DNA of 36,204 bases, from the NCBI RefSeq assembly GCF_013035315.1, contig NZ_WQHP01000016.1:1-36204 (forward strand). Reading direction: 5' to 3'. The notes under the pieces are model-generated. The model saw nothing but the letters and a program-made list of their open reading frames with translations. It searched no databases and was not told where the DNA came from. This document shows, in pieces, positions 12,350-20,519 of the stretch (its first letter is position 1; every line of letters starts with the position of its first letter). This DNA comes from Ruegeria arenilitoris (lineage in GTDB: Bacteria; Pseudomonadota; Alphaproteobacteria; Rhodobacterales; Rhodobacteraceae). Made by a program: the position numbers and the translations under genes.

Positions 12350-13387
12350 ATGAAGAGCGGATCGGATTTGAAGGAACGGCTGGTGGCACAGGCCCTGAGC
12401 GAGGGTTTCGTGTCCTGTCGTATCTGTCGTCCTTGGGATGTGCCCGAAGTGCCCGCGCGTTTGCAGGCGTTTCTGGAGGCCGGGTACCATGGGCAGATGG
12501 GCTGGATGGCCGAACGGACCCATTGGCGCGGTGACCCGGCCGCGCTGTGGCCCGAGGCACAGTCGGTGATCATGCTGGCCGAAAGCTATACGCCCAAGCA
12601 TGATCCAACTGAGGTTTTGGATCACGCGGACAAGGCTGCGATTTCCGTCTATGCGCAGAACAAGGACTACCACGATCTGGTCAAGAAACGCCTGAAGCGT
12701 CTGGCGCGTTGGTTGATTGCCGAGGCGGGTGGTGAGGTGAAGGTTTTTGTGGATACGGCGCCGGTTCCAGAGAAGGCTTTGGGGCAGGCTGCTGGTTTGG
12801 GGTGGCAGGGGAAGCATACCAATCTGGTCAGTCGGGATTGGGGAAACTGGGCCTTTATAGGGTCTGTTTTCACGACGTTTGACCTGCCTGCGGACACGGC
12901 TGAGACGGATCATTGTGGACGCTGCCGAGCTTGTTTGGATGTATGCCCAACCGATGCTTTTCCCGCCCCTTATCAATTGGATGCAAGACGCTGCATTTCC
13001 TATCTGACAATTGAGCATAAAGGGCCTGTGGACGAAGAATTGCGCGCCCAGCTGGGAAACCGGATTTACGGGTGTGACGATTGCCTGGCCGCCTGTCCAT
13101 GGAACAAATTTGCCGTCGCGGCGAGCGATGTTCGATATGCTGCGCGCGATGATCTGAAGGCACCGCCTTTGGCTGAGCTTGCTGTGCTGGACGATGCGGC
13201 GTTTCGGGCAAAGTTCTCGGGCTCGCCCATCAAGCGGATCGGGCGGGATCGGTTCGTGCGAAATGTGCTTTATGCGATTGGCAACTCTCAGCGTCCTGAT
13301 CTGGCGGTTGTTGCCCAGTCGTTGACCGACGATCCTGACCCGACCGTAGCCGACGCTGCCCGCTGGGCGGTGGAACGATTGCCATAA
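12350..13387 (+). CDS. queG: Epoxyqueuosine reductase
   Basis: Catalyses the last step of queuosine biosynthesis, reducing epoxyqueuosine in the wobble position of GUN-reading tRNAs, with cobalamin and two 4Fe-4S clusters. The 345-residue protein has the N-terminal cobalamin-binding region, the catalytic '[10 protein letters not shown]' segment (Asp at about residue 134) and '[11 protein letters not shown]'. The ferredoxin-like cluster motifs are '[12 protein letters not shown]' and '[13 protein letters not shown]'. A short HEAT-like C-terminus follows. ATG 12350 is the only sensible start; its ribosome binding region is the tail of the preceding GC-rich repeat, with no classic GGAGG. Most likely transcribed on its own or by read-through from the GST gene. 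Confidence 0.93.
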   Translation: MKSGSDLKERLVAQALSEGFVSCRICRPWDVPEVPARLQAFLEAGYHGQMGWMAERTHWRGDPAALWPEAQSVIMLAESYTPKHDPTEVLDHADKAAISVYAQNKDYHDLVKKRLKRLARWLIAEAGGEVKVFVDTAPVPEKALGQAAGLGWQGKHTNLVSRDWGNWAFIGSVFTTFDLPADTAETDHCGRCRACLDVCPTDAFPAPYQLDARRCISYLTIEHKGPVDEELRAQLGNRIYGCDDCLAACPWNKFAVAASDVRYAARDDLKAPPLAELAVLDDAAFRAKFSGSPIKRIGRDRFVRNVLYAIGNSQRPDLAVVAQSLTDDPDPTVADAARWAVERLP

Positions 13388-13459
13388 GTGCCGCAAACAG
13401 GCTGGACGTGTCGGTCCAAACCGCTACACCCATCGACAGCGAACAGGAAGGAGATCCCG

Positions 13460-15463
13460 ATGGCGTTGGCTTTGGGGGTGGATACGGGTGGAACCTATAC
13501 GGATGCGGTGCTGATCCGGGACGAGTCTGAGGTAATCGCCTCGGCCAAATCTTTGACGACGCGCGCCGACCTAGCCATTGGCTTGGGTAAGGCGATTTCG
13601 GCCGTGTTGGAGCAGGCGCAGGTCTCTCCGGATCAGATCTCGATGGCGTCTTTGTCGACCACGTTGGCCACAAATGCTCTGGTCGAAGGGCAGGGTGGTC
13701 GTGTTGCGCTGATCTATATCGGGTTCAAGGAAGCGGATCTAGAAAAACACGGGTTGCGAGATGCGCTGAAAGGTGATCCGGCGCTGGTGATCGGCGGCGG
13801 ACATACCCATGCGGGTGGCGAGGCTAAGTCCTTGGACGTCGATGGGTTGGAGGCCTTTTTGGCGTCGCACAAAGATGTCTCAGGCTTTGCGGTTGCCGCG
13901 CAGTTTGCCACGCGAAACCCGGCGCATGAATTGCAGGCCGCGCGGATCATTGCGGAGAAAACTGGCGCTCCGGTGACATGTTCGCATCAGTTGTCGGCCA
14001 AGTTAAATGGTCCGAAACGGGCAGTGACAGCGGTTTTGAATGCGCGGTTGATCGGGATGATCGACCGGCTGATCGGGCGCGCGCAGGATCAGTTGATTGA
14101 TCTGGGCATCACTGCGCCAATGATGGTTGTGCGCGGCGACGGGGCCTTGATGAGCGCCGAGCAGGCTCGGGAGCGGCCTATTGAAACCATCCTCAGTGGT
14201 CCTGCGGCCTCGATCGTTGGCGCAAGCTGGCTGACGGGGGTCGAGAACGCGCTGGTGTCCGATATTGGCGGGACCACGACCGACGTTGCGCTGATCCGGG
14301 ATGGCAAGCCCGCGATTGACCCGGCGGGCGCGCAAGTCGGCGGGTTTCGGACCATGGTCGAGGCTGTGGCCATGCGGACGCACGGTTTGGGGGGCGACAG
14401 CCAGGTTCATGTGGTAACCGAAGGGCTGGGCGGCGGTGTTTTTCTTGGTCCGCGGCGGGTGCTGCCAGTGTCCCTGATCGCTGCTGAAGCGCCTGAAGTT
14501 GTGCACGCTGTTCTGGATTCTCAGTTGCGGGCTACAACCGTCGGGGAACATGACACGCGGTTTGCCCGCCGTGTTCCCGGCATCAACGCGGATGGGTTGG
14601 GTGCACGGGAAGAAACGCTGCTGGAACGGTTGGGCGAAAGCGTACTGCCGCTGAGCGATCTGCTGCGTACCCGCATGGAAAACGGTGCGCTGTCGCGCTT
14701 GGTGGATCGCGGGATTGTTCAAGTGTCGGGGGTGACGCCTTCAGATGCCAGCCATGTTCTGGGTCGGTTGGATGCCTGGGATGCAGAGGCGGCGCACAAG
14801 GCGCTGGAATTGGTGGCGCGCAAACGCGTTGGAACAGGCGACAGGTTGGCCAGCACCCCTGAGCAGTTGGCGCAAATGATCGTTGACCAATTGACGGAAC
14901 AGACCTCTTTGACTTTGTTAGAGACTGCTTTTGCGGAAGAGGCTGAGGATTTTGGCGTTCCATCAGCCGATCTGGCCCGGCATGTTCTGACGCAAAGAGG
15001 TTTGGCAAAGCACCGCGGGTTGCTGGCACTGGACGCGGCGCTGAACGTGGACGTGGTGGGCCTTGGCGCTTCGGCTCCAAGCTACTATCCGGCGGTCGGG
15101 GAACGGCTGCACTGCAACATGGTCCTGCCTGAACATGCCGGTGTGGCCAATGCGATTGGCGCTGTTGTTGGCCGGTTGACTTTACGCAGGTCGGGCACGG
15201 TGACGTCCCCTTCGGAGGGACGTTTTCGGGTGCATCTGGAGGACGGCCCGCAGGATTTCACCGAATCCGACAAGGCGCTGGCGCTGCTTGAGACGGTCTT
15301 GCGGGACCAGGCCGAAGGCGCTGTGCGACAGGCCGGTGCGGCGGATATCCGTGTGGTCGTTGATCGCGACATCCGCACTGCGCGCATTGAAGCGCAGGAT
15401 GTCTTTGTCGAGGCACTGATCACAGTTGAAGCCAGTGGACGCCCCCGGGTGGCGTCGGGCTAA
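13460..15463 (+). CDS. Hydantoinase/oxoprolinase A-type protein
   Basis: A 667-residue protein of the HyuA/5-oxoprolinase alpha family, an ASKHA-fold ATPase. Phosphate-binding loops are 'LGVDTGGTYTDAVLI' at the N-terminus and 'SDIGGTTTDVALI' in the middle; 'STTLATNALVEGQGG' is a further family signature. Characterised members open hydantoins, 5-oxoproline or similar rings, or carboxylate ketones, using ATP together with a HyuB-type partner. No HyuB gene lies beside it, so the substrate is unknown. ATG 13460 is chosen because a strong AAGGAG (13448-13453) precedes it; the frame is open back to 13388 but those residues do not look like the family. A 9-bp hairpin follows the stop. Confidence 0.85.
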   Translation: MALALGVDTGGTYTDAVLIRDESEVIASAKSLTTRADLAIGLGKAISAVLEQAQVSPDQISMASLSTTLATNALVEGQGGRVALIYIGFKEADLEKHGLRDALKGDPALVIGGGHTHAGGEAKSLDVDGLEAFLASHKDVSGFAVAAQFATRNPAHELQAARIIAEKTGAPVTCSHQLSAKLNGPKRAVTAVLNARLIGMIDRLIGRAQDQLIDLGITAPMMVVRGDGALMSAEQARERPIETILSGPAASIVGASWLTGVENALVSDIGGTTTDVALIRDGKPAIDPAGAQVGGFRTMVEAVAMRTHGLGGDSQVHVVTEGLGGGVFLGPRRVLPVSLIAAEAPEVVHAVLDSQLRATTVGEHDTRFARRVPGINADGLGAREETLLERLGESVLPLSDLLRTRMENGALSRLVDRGIVQVSGVTPSDASHVLGRLDAWDAEAAHKALELVARKRVGTGDRLASTPEQLAQMIVDQLTEQTSLTLLETAFAEEAEDFGVPSADLARHVLTQRGLAKHRGLLALDAALNVDVVGLGASAPSYYPAVGERLHCNMVLPEHAGVANAIGAVVGRLTLRRSGTVTSPSEGRFRVHLEDGPQDFTESDKALALLETVLRDQAEGAVRQAGAADIRVVVDRDIRTARIEAQDVFVEALITVEASGRPRVASG

Positions 15464-15485
15464 GCCCCCTTCATTCGAAGGGGGC
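15464..15485. terminator. Hairpin between convergent hyuA-like and msrA genes
   Basis: GCCCCCTTC (15464-15472) and GAAGGGGGC (15477-15485) form a perfect 9-bp stem with the loop ATTC, directly after the TAA of the left gene and 9 bases before the msrA stop. There is no clear T-run on either side, so it may act as a bidirectional, stem-only terminator. Confidence 0.55.
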
Positions 15486-15494
15486 CAAAGCCGT

Positions 15495-16004
15495 TTACTC
15501 AGCCGCGGTTCGTTTGGGCAGAACCCAGTCAGGGCGCGGGAAGTGGCAGGTATAGCCGTTGGGGATCCGCTCCAGGTAATCTTGATGCTCGGGCTCCGCT
15601 TCCCAGAAATCGCCGACGGGTTCGACCTCGGTCACGACCTTGCCGGGCCAAATGCCGCTGGCATTCACATCGGCGATTGTGTCGTCGGCCACCTGTTTCT
15701 GCGCGTCATCCACGAAATAGATGGCCGAGCGATAGCTCATCCCGATATCATTGCCCTGGCGGTTCACGGTTGTCGGGTCGTGGATCTGGAAGAAGAACTC
15801 CAGCAGCTCGCGATAGGTGATCTTGGCGGGGTCGAAGAAGATCTCGATTCCTTCTGCATGAGTGCCGTGGTTGCGATAGGTCGCGTTTGGCACATCGCCG
15901 CCGGTATAGCCGACTTGGGTGCGAGACACACCGGGCAGTTTGCGGATCAGGTCCTGCATGCCCCAAAAGCAGCCTCCGGCAAGAACAGCGCGTTGTTCGG
16001 TCAT
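15495..16004 (-). CDS. msrA: Peptide-methionine (S)-S-oxide reductase MsrA
   Basis: Reduces the S form of methionine sulfoxide in proteins and free methionine, repairing oxidative damage in the cytoplasm with thioredoxin as reductant. The 169-residue protein carries the invariant GCFWG at residues 11-15 with catalytic Cys12, followed by '[12 protein letters not shown]' and '[12 protein letters not shown]', typical of the family. It is translated after msrB: the msrB stop and msrA start overlap as ATGA (16001-16004), so the two reductases are made together. No C-terminal resolving cysteine pair is visible, suggesting a short-type enzyme that uses thioredoxin directly. Confidence 0.96.
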   Translation of the reverse strand: MTEQRAVLAGGCFWGMQDLIRKLPGVSRTQVGYTGGDVPNATYRNHGTHAEGIEIFFDPAKITYRELLEFFFQIHDPTTVNRQGNDIGMSYRSAIYFVDDAQKQVADDTIADVNASGIWPGKVVTEVEPVGDFWEAEPEHQDYLERIPNGYTCHFPRPDWVLPKRTAAE

Positions 16005-16450
16005 TGGATGTCCTCCACATGGATTAGGTATTCGCCGTAGCCTTCGGCCTCCATCTCATCGCGATGGACAAACCGCAAGGCGGCTGAGTTGATGCAATAG
16101 CGCAGCCCGCCATGTTCGCGCGGGCCGTCCGGGAACACATGGCCCAGATGGCTGTCCCCGTGTTTCGAGCGGACCTCGGTCCGGATCATACCAAGCGATG
16201 CGTCGCGAAACTCTTCGACATGCTCGTGCACAATCGGCTTGGTGAAGCTGGGCCAGCCACAGCCGGACTCGTATTTGTTGGTCGAGGCAAACAACGGCTC
16301 GCCCGAGACGATATCGACGTAGATCCCCGGTTCTTTGTTGTACAACAGTTTACCAGTGCCAGGCCGTTCGGTACCACTGCGCTGGGTGACGTGGTATTCT
16401 TCGGGTGACAGAGCGGCGATGGCCTCAGGGTCTTTGGTGTAGCGGGTCAT
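16001..16450 (-). CDS. msrB: Peptide-methionine (R)-S-oxide reductase MsrB, zinc-free type
   Basis: Reduces the R form of methionine sulfoxide, complementing MsrA. The 149-residue protein has catalytic Cys119 in '[11 protein letters not shown]' and the likely resolving Cys64 in 'SGCGWPSF'. '[10 protein letters not shown]' is conserved. The four zinc cysteines seen in many family members are absent: positions equivalent to the first C-x-x-C are Asp46/Ser49 and to the second Ser95/Gly98, so this is the zinc-free form. GGAGGAG lies just before the ATG at 16450. First gene of the msrB-msrA operon, divergent from a secreted glutathione peroxidase across 145 bp, which suggests shared control by oxidative stress (inference). 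Confidence 0.95.
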   Translation of the reverse strand: MTRYTKDPEAIAALSPEEYHVTQRSGTERPGTGKLLYNKEPGIYVDIVSGEPLFASTNKYESGCGWPSFTKPIVHEHVEEFRDASLGMIRTEVRSKHGDSHLGHVFPDGPREHGGLRYCINSAALRFVHRDEMEAEGYGEYLIHVEDIQ

Positions 16451-16595
16451 GGCTCCTCCGGATTTGATGCGGCTTGGGCCTTTATTTGGGCATACTCAGG
16501 CAGAAATCAAAATCATATTTCAACGAACTCGCGCGCTCGTGCGGGTGATCCGACTGCCGCTATAGCGCGTATTTCTAGATAAAGGAGGTCACGCC

Positions 16596-17117
16596 ATGTT
16601 CAGACTGCTTCTTTTATCCGCTCTGTTGCTGGTCGCCCGCGCCGTACAAGCCGCGCCTCTGACGGGTGAGTTCGACTCGATCGACGGGGGAACACTATCC
16701 ATCGAGGATTGGAGGGGTCAGCCGGTTCTGGTCGTGAATACAGCGTCGCACTGTGGATTCACCGGACAGTATGAGGGCCTGCAAAAGGTTCACGATACCT
16801 ACGCAGATCGCGGTCTGGTGGTTCTGGCTGTGCCGTCGGATTCGTTCAATCAGGAACTGGGTTCGGCCGAAGAGGTGAAGCAGTTCTGCGAGGTGAATTA
16901 TGACCTGACCCTGCCCATGACCGACATTACACCGGTGAAAGGCGCAGGTGCGCATCCGTTCTATAGGGCGGTTGCCCAACAGACGGGTTTTGTCCCTAAG
17001 TGGAATTTCAACAAGATACTGATCGACCCCGCGGGTGAAGTCGTTGCCACCTATGGTTCGAACGTCAAACCGGATTCACCCAAGTTGCTGCGTCAGGTCG
17101 AGGCCTTGCTGCGCTGA
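16596..17117 (+). CDS. Glutathione peroxidase, exported
   Basis: A 173-residue glutathione peroxidase-family enzyme (thiol peroxidase) that reduces hydrogen peroxide or lipid peroxides. A signal peptide is visible ('MFRLLLLSALLLVARAVQA', cleavage likely after residue 19), so it acts in the periplasm. The active site is 'NTASHCGFTGQYEGLQ' with peroxidatic Cys53 instead of selenocysteine, and 'KWNFNKILID' provides the Trp-Asn pair. The usual C-N-Q-F segment is replaced by 'PSDSFNQELGS', so the Gln of the catalytic tetrad is not evident. AAAGGAGGT (16581-16589) is a very strong ribosome binding site. Its end overlaps the convergent EamA permease gene by 25 bases. Confidence 0.92.
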   Translation: MFRLLLLSALLLVARAVQAAPLTGEFDSIDGGTLSIEDWRGQPVLVVNTASHCGFTGQYEGLQKVHDTYADRGLVVLAVPSDSFNQELGSAEEVKQFCEVNYDLTLPMTDITPVKGAGAHPFYRAVAQQTGFVPKWNFNKILIDPAGEVVATYGSNVKPDSPKLLRQVEALLR

Positions 17118-17980
17118 TCGGTTTGTCGCGAGAGCTGTACCGCCAGAATACCCAGCGTCGTGATGCCAACACCCGCCAAATCCAGCGGGCCAAGCTTCTC
17201 GCCCAGCAGCACTGCGGCCACCGCCACACCGAAGACAGGGTTCAGAAAGTGGAATGTAGCCGCCCGGATCGCGCCGATCCTGTTCAGCAGCAGAACCCAT
17301 ATGAAGGTCGCCAGTAGGCCCGGGAACAGCGTGGTGTACACAAAAGCCAGCAGCCACGGCCCGTTGGGGTGAATGTAGATGGTCTCGAACATTGGGGCAG
17401 CAAGGAACAGGACGCCCGACCCGACAAGCATCTGCAATCCCACAATCATCATGAAGTTCCCGCCTGATGTGGCCCCGCGTACGGCCAGCGTCGCAAAGCT
17501 GAGGGCCAGAGCGCCCAACCCGCACAGCATGACGCCAAACAGGTCGGCCCCGGCGCCTATCCGGCTGCTCATGATCAGCGCGACACCGGCAAAACCGGCC
17601 AGCAGCCCGATTACGCCTAAAGGTCGCAATCTTTCCTGAAACAGCACCCAACTGGCCAACGCCACGATCAAAGGCATGGTCGAAGCGATGATCGCGGCAA
17701 CTGACGCTTCAACTGTTTGCATCGCATAAAAGTTCAGACCCAAATAAAGGGCATTTTGGCAAATTCCGAACAGTATCGTCGCGTACCACTGGGCGCGGGT
17801 CAGTCGCCAGCTTTGGCCCATGGCCCGCGCGATCGCGACCCCCAGCAGACCCGAGATCAAAAAGCGGAGCGCCAACGAAAACAGGGGCGAGGCATCGGCC
17901 ACGATGATCCGCGCCGAGGTGAAGGCTGATGACCAGATGAAGGCAAAGACCAGCCCCATGGCAATGGCGCGCAGATCCAT
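17093..17980 (-). CDS. EamA-type drug/metabolite permease (DMT superfamily)
   Basis: A 295-residue inner-membrane protein with about ten hydrophobic segments in two repeated EamA halves. The first starts 'AIAMGLVFAFIWSSAFTSARI', the second near 'GVMLCGLGALALSFATLAVRG'. Family members export amino acids, metabolites or drugs; the substrate cannot be read from the sequence. The frame is open up to 18109, but the family N-terminus starts at ATG 17980, which has AAAGGGG at good distance on the minus strand; the additional 43 residues upstream are hydrophilic and unlike the family. It converges with, and overlaps by 25 bases, the glutathione peroxidase gene. Confidence 0.88.
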   Translation of the reverse strand: MDLRAIAMGLVFAFIWSSAFTSARIIVADASPLFSLALRFLISGLLGVAIARAMGQSWRLTRAQWYATILFGICQNALYLGLNFYAMQTVEASVAAIIASTMPLIVALASWVLFQERLRPLGVIGLLAGFAGVALIMSSRIGAGADLFGVMLCGLGALALSFATLAVRGATSGGNFMMIVGLQMLVGSGVLFLAAPMFETIYIHPNGPWLLAFVYTTLFPGLLATFIWVLLLNRIGAIRAATFHFLNPVFGVAVAAVLLGEKLGPLDLAGVGITTLGILAVQLSRQTDQRSKAST

Positions 17981-18157
17981 GGTGACCCCTTTAAAAACCG
18001 CTGAGACTGTTTCTGAATTTCGGGCAACAAACAAGCGATCCGCGTCAAAAAAATCACAGGTCGCCTCTTCGGTTAACCGCAAGTTCGCGTTTGTTGATTG
18101 ATTGGTCAATTAAAGCTATGGCAGCCGTACTCTGACTAATCCATGGGAGGTATGTTG

Positions 18158-19360
18158 GTGCTTCTGGAGTACATTCTGTCATTTGGCGTCTTGCTGGCCT
18201 TGGGCCTGGTCGCCTTTATCGTGGTAAAGTGGTGGAACCTGCATTGTGTGGGTGTAACACCCGTGCACCTGTTCACGTTCATCGCGATCCTGTTCACTTC
18301 GGGTCTGGACGTGGGTCTGATCATGTTCCCGCTGACCGAATTTGGCGGCTATGCCGAAGAACCGGCCTATGCCTTTGCGAACCCTCTGGCGATCGAGTTC
18401 GGGTTCTGGGGCTTTATGATTTGGGGGTTCTACTTCCTAACGGCGTTCTATTTCTGCGTCATCGAACCGCGCGTGAAATTCTTTGAGATCCCGCTGGTCA
18501 AGCTGATCAACAACGTTGTCATCATCGGAACCTGCGCTTTCACAGCCAGCCTGTTCCTGATTTACCTGCCCGGCTACCTGCCTGATGTCGGAGACGGTGA
18601 ATCCGTAGTCACCACCTTCTACATCATTGTATTTGTGGTGATTCTGGCCGCAGCCTACTCATCAACTGACCTGAAGTATGTTCGCATTCTGTCCGTGGGC
18701 TCGACCTTTCTGTTCCTCGCGCTGATCATTGGCATGTGGGCCGCAGCGGGCATGGGTCTGAACGGTCTGCTTGAGACCAGCAGCAACATTGGCGCTTACT
18801 TTGCCAACATCCAGAAGTTTGTCCTGCCGTTGACCGACTACCACGCCTTCTACCTGTTCTGGTGGTTCGCATGGTCGATCATGATCGGCCAGTTCACCTC
18901 GCGCTTTGTCGGCGGATTGACCACCTGGCAACTGTTGGCGGCACTGCTGATCTTCCCGTCAATCCCGCTCGCGATCTGGTTCTCGGTTCTTTACTACTAT
19001 CACCTGAACGAGATCAGCACCGCAGGTCTGACAAACATCGCGATGGTGATCGTGGGCGTAACCTTTGTGATCAACTCGCTGGACTCGCTGATCCGTCTGT
19101 ACACCGACAACCTGAACCTGACGGTCGACCGGTTCGGCAAAGCGGTCTACGTCGCCGGTAACGTTGTACTGCTGTTTGTGCTGACGCTGCTGTTCCAAAG
19201 CCAGTGGCTGCAGATCCAGTGGATAGGCGCAGTTGTCATCGGTCTGTATCTGGCCTGCGTGGTCTATATCCTGATCGCCAAACGACGCGAGGTTCTGAGC
19301 ATCAACTCGATGCCAGAGGGCCGCGATCTGGACTTCCACAAGGTTGAGACAGTTCACTAA
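18158..19360 (+). CDS. Short BCCT-like transporter, probable quaternary amine carrier
   Basis: A roughly 400-residue membrane protein with about ten to eleven hydrophobic segments. It resembles the betaine/choline/carnitine transporter (BCCT) family but is shorter than the usual 500-plus. 'SGLDVGLIMFPLTEFGGY' aligns with the family's G-x-G-x-G stretch. The trimethylammonium cage of BetP/CaiT (Trp, Trp five later, Tyr eight later) is reproduced by Trp84, Trp89 and Tyr92, and the WWxxW of helix 8 by Trp235, Trp236 and Trp239. Start: GGGAGG (18145-18150) suits GTG 18158; ATGs at 18143 and 18152 lie on or too near that site. A terminator follows. Substrate could be choline, betaine or carnitine (inference). 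Confidence 0.72.
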   Translation: MLLEYILSFGVLLALGLVAFIVVKWWNLHCVGVTPVHLFTFIAILFTSGLDVGLIMFPLTEFGGYAEEPAYAFANPLAIEFGFWGFMIWGFYFLTAFYFCVIEPRVKFFEIPLVKLINNVVIIGTCAFTASLFLIYLPGYLPDVGDGESVVTTFYIIVFVVILAAAYSSTDLKYVRILSVGSTFLFLALIIGMWAAAGMGLNGLLETSSNIGAYFANIQKFVLPLTDYHAFYLFWWFAWSIMIGQFTSRFVGGLTTWQLLAALLIFPSIPLAIWFSVLYYYHLNEISTAGLTNIAMVIVGVTFVINSLDSLIRLYTDNLNLTVDRFGKAVYVAGNVVLLFVLTLLFQSQWLQIQWIGAVVIGLYLACVVYILIAKRREVLSINSMPEGRDLDFHKVETVH

Positions 19361-19382
19361 CGGTGCGAAAAAGCACTACGAG

Positions 19383-19408
19383 CGGGCGCTAAAATTGGCG
19401 CCCGTTTT
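19383..19408 (+). terminator. Terminator after the BCCT-like gene
   Basis: CGGGCGC (19383-19389) pairs with GCGCCCG (19398-19404) around an 8-base loop, followed by TTTT (19405-19408). It lies 22 bases after the stop codon and just before the end of the convergent acetyltransferase gene. Confidence 0.75.
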
Positions 19409-19409
19409 G

Positions 19410-19931
19410 CTATTGGGATGGTAGAATTAGTTTTCTGTACATCTCAGTGTCCGGGTCGGAATGGTTCGCGTTTCTTTCAAAGCCATTCTTTTCCAGCACT
19501 TTGGCCGAAGCAGTGTTTCCTGTTTCTACACCACCAACAAGCTCGACCGGGCGTCTTTTGTTACGGAAGTAGGTAATCAAACCTGCAATGAGTTCGGTTG
19601 CGTAACCCATTCCCCACGCCGCTTCGGAAAAAAGATACCCGACATGAACAGTCGCCAAGGTTTCTTGCTCAGAAATATGTGCCAAGATCAGAAGGCCGAT
19701 CAGGGTTCCATCGCCGTCGCGGATCGTTAGCAATTCACTTTCTTCCACCCGCTCTTTCAACCAGTTCTCAATCGCGTCCTTGGTATCCGAGAGCTGTAAG
19801 GCTTCGGGCAAGTGATTTAGCACCGTTGGTGAAAGCAAAGGCGAAAACTCTGCGTAGATTTGCTGCCTGTCAACTGAAGGTAAAAGAGGTTGTTTCCAAA
19901 CCTCAACAGTAAGTCTGTCAGTTTCAAACAT
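19410..19931 (-). CDS. GNAT-family N-acetyltransferase
   Basis: A 173-residue protein from ATG 19931 ('MFETDRLTVEVW'), of the RimJ/RimL-like GNAT type that transfers acetyl from acetyl-CoA to an amine. The start strand, 'LTIRDGDGTLIGLLIL', the acetyl-CoA loop 'EAAWGMGYATELI' (Q/R-x-x-G-x-G/A equivalent) and 'GGVETGNTASAKVLEKNGF' follow in family order. The acceptor is unknown. The frame is open 31 codons further upstream (to 20024), but those residues do not fit the family. No good ribosome binding site is seen before 19931. Base composition is clearly more AT-rich than its neighbours, which may mean recent arrival. Confidence 0.78.
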   Translation of the reverse strand: MFETDRLTVEVWKQPLLPSVDRQQIYAEFSPLLSPTVLNHLPEALQLSDTKDAIENWLKERVEESELLTIRDGDGTLIGLLILAHISEQETLATVHVGYLFSEAAWGMGYATELIAGLITYFRNKRRPVELVGGVETGNTASAKVLEKNGFERNANHSDPDTEMYRKLILPSQ

Positions 19932-20044
19932 GGATGGAGTTGGCCATTTGGATCTCTGCACTCTTAGCAATCCACAATATGTGAAGTTTCGCGATTGATT
20001 CACACAGTGTTTCGGTCGGGCCAATTTGTTGAACAGTCTCGTAC

Positions 20045-20076
20045 CAAAGAAAAAGGGCCCCCAACCGGCGGCCCTT
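20045..20076 (-). terminator. Terminator of the HU-type gene
   Basis: On the minus strand AAGGGCC (20076-20070) pairs with GGCCCTT (20059-20053) around ten bases and runs into TTTTTCTTT. It is 25 bases beyond the HU-type stop codon. Confidence 0.8.
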
Positions 20077-20101
20077 GATCATATCGCAGTGAAAGGCGGG
20101 A

Positions 20102-20389
20102 TCAGCCGTTCACGCTGTCCTTCAGAGCTTTCGCGATGGTCATTTTGACCACTTTGTCCGCTTCTTTCTTGAACTGCTCGCCTGTGGCGGGGTTGCGCAC
20201 CATGCGCTCGGGGCGCTCGCGGCAGTAGATTTTGCCGACGCCGGGCAGGGTCACCGCGCCACCGGCAGAAACTTCACGGGTGATCAGGCCGGTCACAGCC
20301 TCCAACGCTGCGTTTGCAGCTTTCTTGTCGGTTCCCATTTCCTCAGCGAGAGCAGCCACCAGCTGAGTTTTAGTCATAGGCTTTGCCAT
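20102..20389 (-). CDS. HU-family DNA-binding protein
   Basis: A 95-residue nucleoid protein of the HU/IHF family, which binds and bends DNA as a dimer. It begins 'MAKPMTKTQLVAALAEEMG' (helical base), continues 'LITREVSAGGAVTLPGVGK' and has the DNA-binding arm 'ERPERMVRNPATGE' with the conserved Arg-Asn-Pro tip, then a C-terminal helix. The arm differs from the most usual HU form by the longer 'YCRERPERM' segment. GGAG precedes ATG 20389 on the minus strand. It is a single-gene unit with its own terminator, downstream of amn on the same strand. Confidence 0.92.
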   Translation of the reverse strand: MAKPMTKTQLVAALAEEMGTDKKAANAALEAVTGLITREVSAGGAVTLPGVGKIYCRERPERMVRNPATGEQFKKEADKVVKMTIAKALKDSVNG

Positions 20390-20519
20390 TTCTTGGTCTC
20401 CTTAACGTGCCCGATACATAGGGCCTCACCGCGTAACTGTAACGGGATATTGTGGGTTAACACAACGAATAGTAGCGCCGAAAACCCTAAAAATATGGGG
20501 AAAACGTTGCTTTTTTGCG

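Noticed and set aside
20102..20389. IHF subunit instead of HU
   Set aside because: Length and arm fit the HU/IHF family, but specific IHF alpha or beta features were not seen, so the broader HU-family name is used.
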